Assembly (NCBI RefSeq): GCF_900250115.1
Contig: NZ_LT984803.1
Span: 2,321,583 to 2,385,582 of the forward strand
From: Cupriavidus taiwanensis
Lineage (GTDB): Bacteria > Pseudomonadota > Gammaproteobacteria > Burkholderiales > Burkholderiaceae
Direction: 5' to 3'
DNA: 64,000 nt
In this document: positions 53,380 through 63,093 of the stretch, one piece after another
How positions within the stretch are numbered: position 1 is the stretch's first letter
Layout: every line of letters starts with the position of its first letter
Made by a program: the position numbers and the translations under genes
The notes under the pieces: generated by a model
What the model was told of the DNA's origin: nothing
Database searches by the model: none
Seen by the model: the letters and a program-made list of their open reading frames with translations, nothing else

Positions 53380-56300
53380 GCTGCGCTCAGTTGCTTCTGC
53401 ACCAGTTGGAAATACATGCCCTTGCGCTCCAGCAGCTCTTCGTGCCGGCCCTGCTCGACGATCGCGCCTTCATACAGCACCAGGATCTTGTCGGCCTGCA
53501 TGATGGTGCTGAGCCGGTGCGCGATGATGACCGCGGTGCGCCCGCGCAGGATTTCCTGCATATTGGCCAGGATGTTGCTCTCGGACTGCGTGTCCAGCGC
53601 CGAGGTGGCTTCGTCGAACACCAGCAGGCGCGGGTCGTGGTACAGCGCGCGCGCAATGCACAGCCGCTGGATCTGCCCGCCCGAGAGGCCGATGCCCCGT
53701 TCGCCGACGACCTGCTCGTAGCCCAGCGGCAGCTTGCTGATAAAGGCATGGGCGTCGGCCATGCGCGCCACCTCCTCGATGCGGCGCCGGTCCGGGCTGT
53801 CGTCGCCGCAGGCGATGTTCTCGGCGATGGTGCCGGAGAACAGCAGGTTGGACTGCATCACGTAGCCCACCTGCGCGCGGTAGAAGGCCGCGTCGATCAC
53901 GTTGAGGTCGTAGCCGTCGACCGTCATCGAACCCTCGGTGGGCTTGTAGAAGCCCACCAGCAGCTTGGCCAGCGTGGTCTTGCCCGAGCCGCTGCGGCCG
54001 ACGATCGCGACCATCTCGCCGGGGCGGATCGCGAAGCTGATGTTCTCCAGCACGTAAGGCGTGTCCTCGCCGCCGTAGCGGAAGTACAGGTCCTTCATCA
54101 CGATCTCGCCCTGCAGGTCAGGCAGCATCACGCGCGACAGCACGTCCTGCGGCTTCTGCTCCGGTTCGAGGTCGAGCACGTCGCCAAGCCGCTCCATCGC
54201 CACGCCGGCGTCGTTGAGCTGGCCCCACAGCGCCACCAGACCCATCAGCGGCGCCAGCACGCTGCCCATGAAGGCGTTGAAGGCAATCAGCTGGCCGATG
54301 GTCAGCTCGCGCTCCAGCACCAGCGTCGCGCCCACCCACAGCACCGCGATGGTGGTGGCGGCATTGAGCAACTGGCTCGCCAGCCCCACCAGGATATGGA
54401 ACTGCTGCGCCTTGTACTGCGCCTCCAGCGCCTTGGTGTACTTGCGCTCCCAGCGCAGCCGCACCGGCCGCTCGATGCCCATGCCCTTGACCGTCTCGGC
54501 GCCGCCCAGCGTCTCCATCAGGTAGGCCTTGGCATCGGTCGACGCCGCGAATACGTCGCGCGCATAGGCCTTGACCCGCGGCGTCACCACCACCGTCAGC
54601 GCGGCGATCGGGATCACGAAGGCGATCAGCAGCAGCGTCAGCTTGACGTTATACAGAAACATGATGGTGAAGTAGATAAACACCATCAGCAGGTTCAGCG
54701 CCGTGGTCACCGTCGATTCGGTCAGGAAGGCGCGGATGGTCTGGTTCTCCTGGAAGCGCGCGAAGATGTCGCCGGTCTTGCGCTTGGCGAAGAACGACAG
54801 CGGCAGCGACAGCGTGTGCCGGAAGAAGTGCGACATCATGGCGAAATCCATGTTGCGCACCATGAAGTTGGCCAGGTAGGCGCGGATCGTCGACATCAGC
54901 TGCGAGAACACGCTCGAGATGATCAGCCCCGCGATCAGCAGGTGCAGCAGCCCGACGTTCTGGTGCACCACCACCCCGTCCAGGATGTTCTGGATGATCA
55001 GCGGCGGCACCACCCCCAGCATCTGGATCACGAAGGTCGCCAGGAACAGGTGCGCCAGGATCTTCTTGTATGGCGCCAGGTAGCCGATGAAGCGCAGCCA
55101 TGGCGAGCGCTGCACCGACAGCTGCGTCATGCTTTCGCCGGGCGCGAACAGCAGGCAGGTGCCGCTCCAGCCGCGCTCGAATTCCTCGGCGCTCATCTTG
55201 CGAAAGCCGATGGCGGGATCGGCCACCCACACCCAGCGCGACGAGATGCCATACACCACTACATAGTGGTAGCCCTCCCAATGGACGATGAACGGCAGCT
55301 CGAAGCCCAGCAGCGAATCACGCGTGCATTGCACCCCGCGCGTGGTGAAGCCCAGCGATTCCCCCGCCCGCGCCAGGCTGTCGAGGGTGGCGCCCTGGGT
55401 GGTGACGTTGGCCAGCTCGCGCAGCTTGCCGAGCGTCATCGGGATGCCGTAGTGCCGGCAGATCATCGCCAGGCAGGCCGCGCCGCAGTCCATCTCCTCG
55501 GCCTGCTCGACCAGCGCGAAGCGGCGGATCAGCTTCTCGCCCAGCTCCGGCTTCGAGGCCAGGTCCAGCAGCACCGGGCGCCGGCGCCGCTCGGCCAGCT
55601 TCTTCTGCCGGTGCAGCTCGCGGTCCAGCACCCGGATGCGCTCCTCCAGCACCTCGCGCAGGCGCGGGTTGCGCTCCAGGATCAGCTGCACGGTCTTCTC
55701 GGGGATCACCAGCAGGCGCACGTCGGTCTCGGCAATCGCCGCGGCCAGCTGCTCCTGCCGCATCACGCAGGCGCGCTCGCCAAAGATATCGCCCTGGCCC
55801 AGCGTCGCCAGCGGAAACTCGCCGCCCTCTTCGCTGCGCACGATGCGCACCGTACCCTGGCGCACCACATACAGGCGCCGGTCGTCGCGTCCGTCCTGCT
55901 TCAGGATTTCCCGGCCGGCCGCGACGCGCTTCACGCCGACGCTGCGCACCGCGTCCTCCAGCTCCTGCTTGTCGAGCTTGCCGCGCAGGTCGAACAGCCG
56001 CGCGACAAAGCCGCCGGCCGAGCTGATCGCGACATAGCTGGTGATAAAGGCCAGCGCGGCGGGGTTGCCGGCCACCAGGGGCTCGCTGACGCTGCGCGGA
56101 ATCATCAGCAGCTCGGTCTTGCCCGAGGCCCGCACCGACGACTCGTGCCGGTATTCGCGCAGCAGCGCGAGATCGGCAAAGACCTCGCCGGTCTTGCGCA
56201 CTCCCATGCTGATTTCCTTGCCGTGCTCCTCGTTGAACACGCGCACCGAGCCGGACTTGACGATAAACAGGCCCGGCGCGGTTTCGCCGGCATTGCAGAC

Positions 56301-56495
56301 GGTGTCACCGAAGCCGAAGCTCAGCACCTGCGCGGCGTCGGCCAGGCGCGCCAGCTCCTCCGGCGTCAGCACCGACAGGATCTCGACGCCAGCCAGGAAA
56401 GCGGCCAGCGCCGAACCCGCCGCCGGCTCCTGCGGGGCGGCCGTGGCGGCGCCGTCGGCGGCCGGCGCGGCCTCGCTAGCGGGCTTCGATGACAT
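53376..56495 (-). CDS. Peptidase-containing ABC transporter with two cNMP-binding-like domains and a C39 peptidase
   Basis: 1039-residue exporter. Two cyclic-nucleotide-binding-like domains (about 30-145 and 180-290) precede a C39 peptidase (about 320-455) with Cys337 in EMDCGAACL, His410 in WEGYHYVVV and Asp426 in VADPAIG. Six membrane helices follow, then the ATPase: GRSGSGKTTLAKLLV, GLSGGQIQRLCIARAL, LLVFDEATSALD and IIAHRLSTI. Family members cut double-glycine leaders and export the cargo. The phosphate-binding cassettes of the cNMP domains are degenerate (FADLALL..., FGERACV...), so nucleotide binding is uncertain. The start overlaps the previous gene by 20 bases. Confidence 0.93.
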   Translation of the reverse strand: MSSKPASEAAPAADGAATAAPQEPAAGSALAAFLAGVEILSVLTPEELARLADAAQVLSFGFGDTVCNAGETAPGLFIVKSGSVRVFNEEHGKEISMGVRKTGEVFADLALLREYRHESSVRASGKTELLMIPRSVSEPLVAGNPAALAFITSYVAISSAGGFVARLFDLRGKLDKQELEDAVRSVGVKRVAAGREILKQDGRDDRRLYVVRQGTVRIVRSEEGGEFPLATLGQGDIFGERACVMRQEQLAAAIAETDVRLLVIPEKTVQLILERNPRLREVLEERIRVLDRELHRQKKLAERRRRPVLLDLASKPELGEKLIRRFALVEQAEEMDCGAACLAMICRHYGIPMTLGKLRELANVTTQGATLDSLARAGESLGFTTRGVQCTRDSLLGFELPFIVHWEGYHYVVVYGISSRWVWVADPAIGFRKMSAEEFERGWSGTCLLFAPGESMTQLSVQRSPWLRFIGYLAPYKKILAHLFLATFVIQMLGVVPPLIIQNILDGVVVHQNVGLLHLLIAGLIISSVFSQLMSTIRAYLANFMVRNMDFAMMSHFFRHTLSLPLSFFAKRKTGDIFARFQENQTIRAFLTESTVTTALNLLMVFIYFTIMFLYNVKLTLLLIAFVIPIAALTVVVTPRVKAYARDVFAASTDAKAYLMETLGGAETVKGMGIERPVRLRWERKYTKALEAQYKAQQFHILVGLASQLLNAATTIAVLWVGATLVLERELTIGQLIAFNAFMGSVLAPLMGLVALWGQLNDAGVAMERLGDVLDLEPEQKPQDVLSRVMLPDLQGEIVMKDLYFRYGGEDTPYVLENISFAIRPGEMVAIVGRSGSGKTTLAKLLVGFYKPTEGSMTVDGYDLNVIDAAFYRAQVGYVMQSNLLFSGTIAENIACGDDSPDRRRIEEVARMADAHAFISKLPLGYEQVVGERGIGLSGGQIQRLCIARALYHDPRLLVFDEATSALDTQSESNILANMQEILRGRTAVIIAHRLSTIMQADKILVLYEGAIVEQGRHEELLERKGMYFQLVQKQLSAA

Positions 56496-57228
56496 GTTCC
56501 TGCGCCCTGGCCATCAGCCAGTCCTCGCGCAGCAGCCGGCGCACTTCGACCGCCACCTCGCCGTCGAGCGTGGCCGGGTGCTTGGCGCGCACCAGGAAGA
56601 CCTCGAAGAACGAGCGGTCGGCGGCCGGGAACGGCCCCAGCAGGTCGCCCGGCTCGGCGTTGAAGACCTTGGCCTCGATCTCGGTCTTGAGCGAGCCGCG
56701 CAGCACCTTGCCGATTTCGCCGCCGCGCTCGCGCGTGTCGGCGATGGAGTGCTCGCGCGCCATCTCGGCAAAGGCCCCGGGATCGTCCTGCAGGTAGGAG
56801 ATCAGTTCCTTCGCCTTGCCTTCGCTGTCGACCACGATATGGCTGACCTCGATGCTGTCGAAGCGCGGCGAATTCAACGCAAAGTACTCCTGCACCGCGG
56901 CATCGCTGCACACCTGTTCCATCATCCGCTCCTGATACAGGTTGTCGGTGATGAAGGCCTCGAACTCGTCCAGGCTGACATTGAGCGCATCCAGGTAGTG
57001 ATTCATGTCAGCGGCGCGGTGCAGGCCCTGCACGCGGCGGAACTGGTCGGCGCGTTCCTGGATCTCTTCGGGCGTGACCACCAGCCCCTCCCGCCTGGCG
57101 GCGTGCACGGTCAGCTTGTCGCGCACGATCTGCTCGACCAGCCCTTCGAATTGCCCGGTCAGCTTGAGCAGGCGCACGAATTCCTCGACCCCGAGCACCT
57201 CGTCGTCGATACGCACGATGCCAGTCAT
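56476..57228 (-). CDS. SurA/PpiC-like peptidyl-prolyl isomerase-type chaperone
   Basis: 250 residues from the ATG at 57226-57228, which has AGGAG 8 bases upstream; an in-frame GTG at 57237 is the alternative. No signal peptide or membrane helix is visible, so it acts in the cytoplasm unless exported by other means. An N-terminal SurA-like helical part (FVRLLKLTGQFEGLVEQIVR) is followed by a parvulin-type domain (VSHIVVDSEGKAKELISYLQ, FAEMAREHSIADTRERGGEI). It may hold precursors export-competent or help maturation. It overlaps the ABC gene by 20 bases. Confidence 0.85.
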   Translation of the reverse strand: MTGIVRIDDEVLGVEEFVRLLKLTGQFEGLVEQIVRDKLTVHAARREGLVVTPEEIQERADQFRRVQGLHRAADMNHYLDALNVSLDEFEAFITDNLYQERMMEQVCSDAAVQEYFALNSPRFDSIEVSHIVVDSEGKAKELISYLQDDPGAFAEMAREHSIADTRERGGEIGKVLRGSLKTEIEAKVFNAEPGDLLGPFPAADRSFFEVFLVRAKHPATLDGEVAVEVRRLLREDWLMARAQEHVIEAR

Positions 57229-57305
57229 TTTTCCCACTCCTTTGGCGGCCTTGCGCGGCTTGCGCGCCCGGCCGGCCAGATGCTGTTGCTGGTGCCGCCG
57301 CGGCG

Positions 57306-58688
57306 CTAGCCCGCCACCTCGCGGAACGGGTCGAGCCCGAGATCGATCAGGCGCCGCTCGCGCACCACGATCTCCGCGGTGGCGGTCATGCCATAGCGCA
57401 GCGGATACTTGTTGTCGGCCACGGTGTAATAGTCGCGCGCCAGGCGCACGCGGCCCTCGTAGACCGGCTGCTTGTCAGGCCCGCCCGGCTTGGTCGCGGG
57501 CGAGATGAACTCGAGCGTGCCGTCGATGATCCCGTAGCGCTGGTACGGGAACGCATTGAACTTGAGCTTGACCGGCAGCCCTTCGCGCAGGAAGGCGCGG
57601 TCGCGCTCGGCGATCACGATCTTCACCACCGGGCGCGCATCCTTGGGCGCGATGCCGCCCAGCGGCGTATTGGCCTGCACCTTGTCGCCGCGCTGGGTCG
57701 AGGTGACATCGGTGATCACGCCGGACACCGGCGCCAGGATCAGCAGGAAGTTGTCCTTGTCGATGTTCTCGAAGCGGATGCGCGCGGCGGCGTCCGCCAC
57801 CAGGCGCGCGGTCTGCACCTGCAGGCGCAGCTTGTCCTCGGTGTTGGCGATCTCGCGCAGCGCCGCGTCATACTGCACGCGCAGGCCGGCGAGGTCCTGG
57901 CCGCTGCTTTCGAGCTCGGAGCTGGCCTGGGTCAGTTCGCGGCCCAGGCGCGCCTCCAGCTCGGCCAGCCGTGACTGCGCCACGCGCAGATTGTTCTCCG
58001 CGTCCTGCGCCGCGGCACGCTTGGCGTCGACCTGCGATTGCGAAACCCCGCCGCCGCCGGGCAGCGCCAGCAGGCGCGCATAGCGGTCCTGCTCCTGGCG
58101 GGCGAACTCGCGCGCGCGCCGCGCGTTGTCGAGATTGCTGCGCGCTTCCTGCACCTGGGCGCGCTGCTGCTCGGCCAGCCGCGTGGTGCCTTCGGCGATG
58201 CGGGTCTCGTGCTGGCGCGTGGCCACGTCGATCTGCTGCTTGAGCGCCGCCGCGCGGCGCTCCATCAGCGCCTTCTTGTCGGGGAACTGCTTCCACTCGC
58301 GCTCGGAGTCTTCCAGCTTGAGCTGCGCCTCCAGCGCGTTGGCGGCGGCCTCGATCGCGCCGCGCGCGTTCAGGCGCGCCAGCACGTCGTCCTTGGACAC
58401 GGGCTGCCCTTCGGCCACGTAGAGGTCGGCAAGCTCGCCGTCCACCGGCGCATAGAAGCGCCGCACCTCGGACTCCGGTGCCAGCGTGCCCTGCGCGGTG
58501 ACGATGACGTCGGCATGGCCGACGAAGGACCACACCAGCCCGCACAGCACCAGTGCAAAGGTGGTGACGATGGTCAGCAGGCCCAGGCGCGACGGCTCGG
58601 CGCTGAGCAGGCCGATGCCTTCGGCGCCGTGGTCTTCCAGCGCCTCGGCAAGTGGTTTCAGGCCGGCGTGACGGGCATCGTCCTTCAT
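57306..58688 (-). CDS. HlyD-family membrane fusion protein
   Basis: 460-residue periplasmic adaptor. One membrane helix (about 37-57, LGLLTIVTTFALVLCGLVWS) is followed by a split lipoyl-like part (RFYAPVDGELADLYVAEGQP and LAPVSGVITDVTSTQRGDKV) around a long coiled coil (about 110-300). It should bridge the C39 ABC transporter to the NodT-type outer-membrane channel. The start overlaps the FHA gene stop as ATGA. Confidence 0.93.
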   Translation of the reverse strand: MKDDARHAGLKPLAEALEDHGAEGIGLLSAEPSRLGLLTIVTTFALVLCGLVWSFVGHADVIVTAQGTLAPESEVRRFYAPVDGELADLYVAEGQPVSKDDVLARLNARGAIEAAANALEAQLKLEDSEREWKQFPDKKALMERRAAALKQQIDVATRQHETRIAEGTTRLAEQQRAQVQEARSNLDNARRAREFARQEQDRYARLLALPGGGGVSQSQVDAKRAAAQDAENNLRVAQSRLAELEARLGRELTQASSELESSGQDLAGLRVQYDAALREIANTEDKLRLQVQTARLVADAAARIRFENIDKDNFLLILAPVSGVITDVTSTQRGDKVQANTPLGGIAPKDARPVVKIVIAERDRAFLREGLPVKLKFNAFPYQRYGIIDGTLEFISPATKPGGPDKQPVYEGRVRLARDYYTVADNKYPLRYGMTATAEIVVRERRLIDLGLDPFREVAG

Positions 58689-61393
58689 GGCTTCCCCACT
58701 GACGCCGGCGGCGGGGCCGGCGCCGGAACCGGGGCCACGGCGGCGACCGGTTCCGGCGCCTTGCCGGTGTCCTCGCCGCCGATCAGCCCGAGCTTGGCCT
58801 TGAGCACGGCGGGATCCAGCACCGTGCCCAGTTCGCGCAGCGCGTGCCGCTGCTGCTCGGCCTCGGCGCGGATCTCCTGCTCGACCTTGGCCAGCTGCGC
58901 CAGGTCGGCGCTTTCGCCGGCACGCAGCTGCGTGAAGATGCGCATGCCCTGGCGCGCGTCGTCCTGCGCCTGCGACAGCAGCCGTGCCTGCGCGCGGAAC
59001 TTCGGCGAGATGCCGGGCTCGAGCCGCTGCTCGCCGCCGATCACGCCGTTGGCGCGATACTGCTTCCACGCCGCGAGCGCGCTCGCCATCAGCTCGCGCG
59101 CGCGACGCAGGGCACTGTCGCGCACGCCGTTGACGTCGGCCTCGACCGCCCTGGCGAAATAGCGGTCCTCGTCCGCATCGAGCAAGGCGTAGAAATCCAG
59201 CAGGCGGTCCTCGTAGCCACGGCTGCCGCGCGCGGCCTGCAACGCGGCGTACTGCGCCGCGACCTTCTGCTTGTGCCCCAGGTCGCGCGCCAGGTCGTCG
59301 GCCCACGCTCCGCCGCGGATCTGCCCGAGCGCGGCCAGCGCGGCGCTGCTGTCGCCCTGCTGCCACGCCCTGGCCGCACTGGCATACTCGCGCGCCAGCT
59401 GCGGCGGCGGCAGGCGCGCGCCCAGGCTGGCCAGCTGCGCCTGGAACGGCGGCGTGGCAAAGCGGCTGTCGGCCAGCCGCGCCACCAGCGGCCCCGGCCG
59501 GCGCGCGCGCAGTGCCTGGATCAGGCCGGTGTAGCGCTCCAGGTCCGCCTGCAGCCGCTCCAGGCCAGACAGGCGCGGATACTTGTCGCGGTATTCGGCC
59601 AGCACCGGCACCAAGGCTTCCGGGCGGTCGCGGCCCAGTTCGGCGGCGATGGTGGCATTGAGCCGGTCGATCGCCGCCAGATAGACCGAGGCGTCGTTCT
59701 GCAGCCGGCGCACATCGCTGAGCGCATCGGCATACAGGTCGCGGAACGCCGGCACGTCGCCCGCGATGCGTCCGAGCGCGCGCTGGTGCGCGGCGGTGTC
59801 CTGGTTCCAGTACGCCAGCAGCTGGCGCATCGGCGTTTCGTCGGTATAGAGCCGGATCGGCGCATCGGCGCCGCGCGGCGCGGTGAAGCGCTCGAGCCTG
59901 CCGATCCAGTCGAGCTCGGCCACCAGCGGCCGCGCCTGCGCGTTGTGCGTGCTGAGCTGGCGCAGGCGCGCCAGCACCGCATCGGCGCCGGCCACGTCGC
60001 CGGCCTTGAGCCTGGCGGCAAAGTCGGGCACGTAGGCACGCAACAGCGCTTCGGCACCGACGGCCTGGACCTCGATATCGCCCGGATCTCGCGCCAGGTA
60101 GCTGTCGGCCGCCTGCGCCGCGCCCGCGTGGTCGCCGGCGGCAAAGCGCGACTGCACCGCGCGCTCCGGCGCGCCACGCCAGTAGACCGCGGCGCCGGCC
60201 ACCAGCCCGAGCAGCAGCAAGGCCCCGCCCCAGCGCGCCGTGCGCCGCGCGCGCCCCGGCTGGTCCAGTCCGAACAGCCGGGCCGCTTCCGCCAGCAGCA
60301 GCGCGGCACGGCCACGCGGGCGCCGCGCGCCGTCGCTGGCGGCGGTAGCCGCCGCGGCCTGGGCTTCGGCCTCGGTGTTGACCTCGTCCTCCTGGTGGGC
60401 GGCATAGTCGACGCAGAAGATGTCGAGGAAGGAATCGGGCGCGCCGACAAAGGTGGTGCGGTCGCCGTCGTCGCGGGCGGGCGGCGTGGCGGGGGTGGCA
60501 GCCGCGGCGGCGGACGATGCGGGCGTGCCGGCCGTGCCGGGTGGGCCAGGCGTGTCAGGCGTCCCTGGAAGCTGCAGCAGCGAACGCGTCGCCGTGGCAT
60601 CGTCGGCGCCGTCGTACCGCACCTGCGCCTGGTAGACAAAGTGGTTGCCGCCAAACGCGATCAGGTCGCCATCGTCGAGCGGCACGCCGTGGTCGGCCAG
60701 GCGCCTGCCGTTGACGAAGGTGCCATTGGTGCTGCCGAGATCCTCGACGAAGGGGATGCCGCCCTTGAGGTAGACATGGGCATGGCGCCGCGACAGGTAG
60801 TTGACCTGGTGCGGATAGCTGTCGCGAAAGCGCGCGAAGGCATCGTCGCCCTTGCTGATCAGGTACGGGAACTGCTCCACATGCAGCGGCTGCAGCCCGA
60901 CGTCATGGCGTTCCGGCACCAGCGTCAGCGTTACGCGCGGCGGCCCGGGCTGCGGCGCGCGCGGCGACAGCCGCACCCGGAACGACAGCGCCGGCCCGAA
61001 CGCGACTTCATCGCCATCGCTGAGCCGCGCCGGCTGGCGCGCCACTGGCGCGCCGTTCACGCGCGTGCCGTTCTTGCTGCCGAGGTCGGCCACATAGACC
61101 ACGCCATGCTCGGCAAAAATGCGCGCATGGCGCCGCGACAGCGATGCGGCCAGTGCTTCCGGGTAGGCGGCAAACGGCAACTCGCTGCGGCCGACCGCGA
61201 ACAGCGCTTCATCGATGCGGATTTCGCCGATTTCGGGGCGCGCCACCGGCGTCAGGAATACATCGAATTCCTGCGCCAGATCCTGCGCCGCATCCTGCGC
61301 CACTTCGTGCGCCGCATGCGGCGCGAGTTCCCGTGCGGATCCCTGGGCCATTTTCACCGGCATTTCCATGATCAGTGCTTCGTCAGGAGCCAT
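58685..61393 (-). CDS. Membrane protein with two N-terminal FHA domains
   Basis: 902 residues from the ATG at 61391-61393; earlier starts fall within the -10 box of the predicted promoter. Two FHA domains (about 50-140 and 165-255) keep the phosphothreonine-binding residues: SLSRRHARI with GSKNGTRVNG, and LSRRHAHVY with GSTNGTFVNG. A Pro/Ala-rich linker leads to one membrane helix (about 385-402, GGALLLLGLVAGAAVYW). The remaining 500 residues are helical and probably periplasmic. It may connect cytoplasmic phospho-signals to the export complex; a PP2C phosphatase is in the locus but no Ser/Thr kinase is visible. Confidence 0.85.
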   Translation of the reverse strand: MAPDEALIMEMPVKMAQGSARELAPHAAHEVAQDAAQDLAQEFDVFLTPVARPEIGEIRIDEALFAVGRSELPFAAYPEALAASLSRRHARIFAEHGVVYVADLGSKNGTRVNGAPVARQPARLSDGDEVAFGPALSFRVRLSPRAPQPGPPRVTLTLVPERHDVGLQPLHVEQFPYLISKGDDAFARFRDSYPHQVNYLSRRHAHVYLKGGIPFVEDLGSTNGTFVNGRRLADHGVPLDDGDLIAFGGNHFVYQAQVRYDGADDATATRSLLQLPGTPDTPGPPGTAGTPASSAAAAATPATPPARDDGDRTTFVGAPDSFLDIFCVDYAAHQEDEVNTEAEAQAAAATAASDGARRPRGRAALLLAEAARLFGLDQPGRARRTARWGGALLLLGLVAGAAVYWRGAPERAVQSRFAAGDHAGAAQAADSYLARDPGDIEVQAVGAEALLRAYVPDFAARLKAGDVAGADAVLARLRQLSTHNAQARPLVAELDWIGRLERFTAPRGADAPIRLYTDETPMRQLLAYWNQDTAAHQRALGRIAGDVPAFRDLYADALSDVRRLQNDASVYLAAIDRLNATIAAELGRDRPEALVPVLAEYRDKYPRLSGLERLQADLERYTGLIQALRARRPGPLVARLADSRFATPPFQAQLASLGARLPPPQLAREYASAARAWQQGDSSAALAALGQIRGGAWADDLARDLGHKQKVAAQYAALQAARGSRGYEDRLLDFYALLDADEDRYFARAVEADVNGVRDSALRRARELMASALAAWKQYRANGVIGGEQRLEPGISPKFRAQARLLSQAQDDARQGMRIFTQLRAGESADLAQLAKVEQEIRAEAEQQRHALRELGTVLDPAVLKAKLGLIGGEDTGKAPEPVAAVAPVPAPAPPPASVGKP

Positions 61394-61457
61394 GTTTCCA
61401 GCGAGCCAACTGCGCGGGCCGCGGCGGCGGGCCAGGGGGGATGAAGCGACTAAGAAC

Positions 61458-61485
61458 ATAGTAGGCGACGGCCTAGGCTAGTCAA
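61458..61485 (-). promoter_or_regulatory. Sigma-70-type promoter of the export-machinery operon
   Basis: On the minus strand TTGACT (61480-61485) and TACTAT (61458-61463) are 16 bases apart, 5/6 and 4/6 matches to consensus. The predicted start near 61451 is about 58 bases before the FHA gene. Confidence 0.5.
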
Positions 61486-61629
61486 TCGGCCACGGCGGGC
61501 GTGGTTGGGACGGCAGCGGCATCGTCGCGACGCCCGCGGCCGGCCCGGCGCGACACGCTGTTCAGGCATTGCGCAACGCGTTGCTTGCGCCGGCATCACC
61601 TGGGCGCGGGGCAGCATCGCCGGCACCAC

Positions 61630-63093
61630 TTACTGCGGCGGATTCAGGGCGGTGTTGCGCACATCCGCCTCGGGCCAGCCACCGCCCAGCGCCTTGTAGA
61701 GCGTGATGGTGTCGCCCAGGATTTGTTGGTGGACCGCCAACAACTGCAGTTGCGCGGCCAGCAGCGAGCGCTCGGTTTCGAACACTTCGAGCTGCGAGAC
61801 CACGCCTTCCTTGAGCTGCGCCTCGACCTGCGCGGAGACCACGCGCAGCTGCTCGACCTGCTGCTGCAGCTCGACGCGCTGCTTCTTGTGGGCGTCGACG
61901 TTGACCAGCGCGGTCTCGACTTCCTCGAACGCGGTCATCACGGTGCGGCCATATTCGTTTTCCGCCACGCCCACCTGCGCCTCGGTGGTCTTCACGCGCG
62001 CCCGCACGTTGGGATCGAGCATGGGCAGGTTGATGCTCGGCATGAAGCCGAAGGTGAAGGACTTGAGCAGGTCGCTCAAGGCGAAGCTGGCGGTGCCGCC
62101 GCGCGCGGTCAGGCTGATGCTGGGCAGCTGCGCCAGGCGCGCCTGGCCGACGATGTTGTAGGCGGCCAGCACGCGATACTCCGCCGCCACCACGTCCGGG
62201 CGCCGCGCCAGCAGCTGCGACGGCAGCCCGGCCGGCACCGCGGGCGGCTGCACGCGGTCCTGCAGCCGCCCTGCCGGCACCTTGAGATTGCCGGCGGGCA
62301 CGCCCACCAGCGTCGCCAGCGCGTTCTCCGCCACGTCGCGCGAGCGGCGCAGCTCGAGCAGGTCCTTGTTCAGCCGGTTGATTTCGGCCTGCTGCTGCAT
62401 CACGCGGATCTTCGGCACCAGCCCGTTCTGGTACATGGCCTGGTAGGTGGACAGGATCTGCCCGTTCTTGGCCACGGTGCGCGCCTGCTGCTCGATCTGT
62501 TCGTCGAACTGCAGGATCTGGAAGTAGGTGGTGGAGACATTGGCCACCAGTGTCAGGTAGCCGGCGCGCCAGTCCGCCTCGGTGGCGCGGAACTCGGCGG
62601 CCTGCGCCTGCACGCCCTTCTCGACCTTGCCCCAGATATCGATGTCCCAGTTCAGCTGGGCGCCGGCGCTATAGGTCCAGGTGGACTTCTGCCCGGTGCT
62701 CTTTTCGAAGCTTGCACCGGCGCCGACGTCGATCACCGGCAGCCCGCCCGCGCGGGCTTCGCCGATCTGCGCATTGGCGACGCGGATGCGCGCCGCCAGC
62801 ACCTTGATATCGTAGTTGCCGGCCAGCGCGCGTTCGACCAGCTGGTTCAGGTATGGGTCCTGGAACCCCAGCCACCAGTTGGGCTGCACCGCTTCGGCCG
62901 GCGACACCGTGATCGAGTCCTGGCGCGACCATTCCGCCTTGGCAGGGGTTTCGGGGCGCTGGTACACCGGCGGGCGGAAGTCTGCGCAACCCGCCAGCAG
63001 GGCCGCGCCGGCCGCCAGCGCGGCCAGCCAGGCAGCACGGCGCGGCGCGCGGATCACCGCAGGCACGGACGGGACTGGGGGAAATGCGGGCAC
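61630..63093 (-). CDS. NodT-type outer-membrane efflux lipoprotein, GTG start
   Basis: 487 residues from the GTG at 63091-63093, with AGGAAAG about 7 bases upstream; no ATG lies near the signal sequence. The signal peptide ends in the lipobox LLAGC, so Cys is expected to be lipidated. The mature part has the two OEP repeats of TolC-like channels: LNWDIDIWGKVEKGVQAQAA and NEYGRTVMTAFEEVETALVN. NodT channels usually serve RND pumps; pairing one with a C39 ABC transporter is less common. It lies between the precursors and the FHA gene. Confidence 0.92.
   Translation of the reverse strand: MPAFPPVPSVPAVIRAPRRAAWLAALAAGAALLAGCADFRPPVYQRPETPAKAEWSRQDSITVSPAEAVQPNWWLGFQDPYLNQLVERALAGNYDIKVLAARIRVANAQIGEARAGGLPVIDVGAGASFEKSTGQKSTWTYSAGAQLNWDIDIWGKVEKGVQAQAAEFRATEADWRAGYLTLVANVSTTYFQILQFDEQIEQQARTVAKNGQILSTYQAMYQNGLVPKIRVMQQQAEINRLNKDLLELRRSRDVAENALATLVGVPAGNLKVPAGRLQDRVQPPAVPAGLPSQLLARRPDVVAAEYRVLAAYNIVGQARLAQLPSISLTARGGTASFALSDLLKSFTFGFMPSINLPMLDPNVRARVKTTEAQVGVAENEYGRTVMTAFEEVETALVNVDAHKKQRVELQQQVEQLRVVSAQVEAQLKEGVVSQLEVFETERSLLAAQLQLLAVHQQILGDTITLYKALGGGWPEADVRNTALNPPQ

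Noticed and set aside
53391..56492. Uninterrupted plus-strand frame of more than 1000 codons opposite the C39 ABC transporter
   Set aside because: It is the antisense of a real gene in very GC-rich DNA, with His/Gln/Arg/Val-rich composition and no domain.
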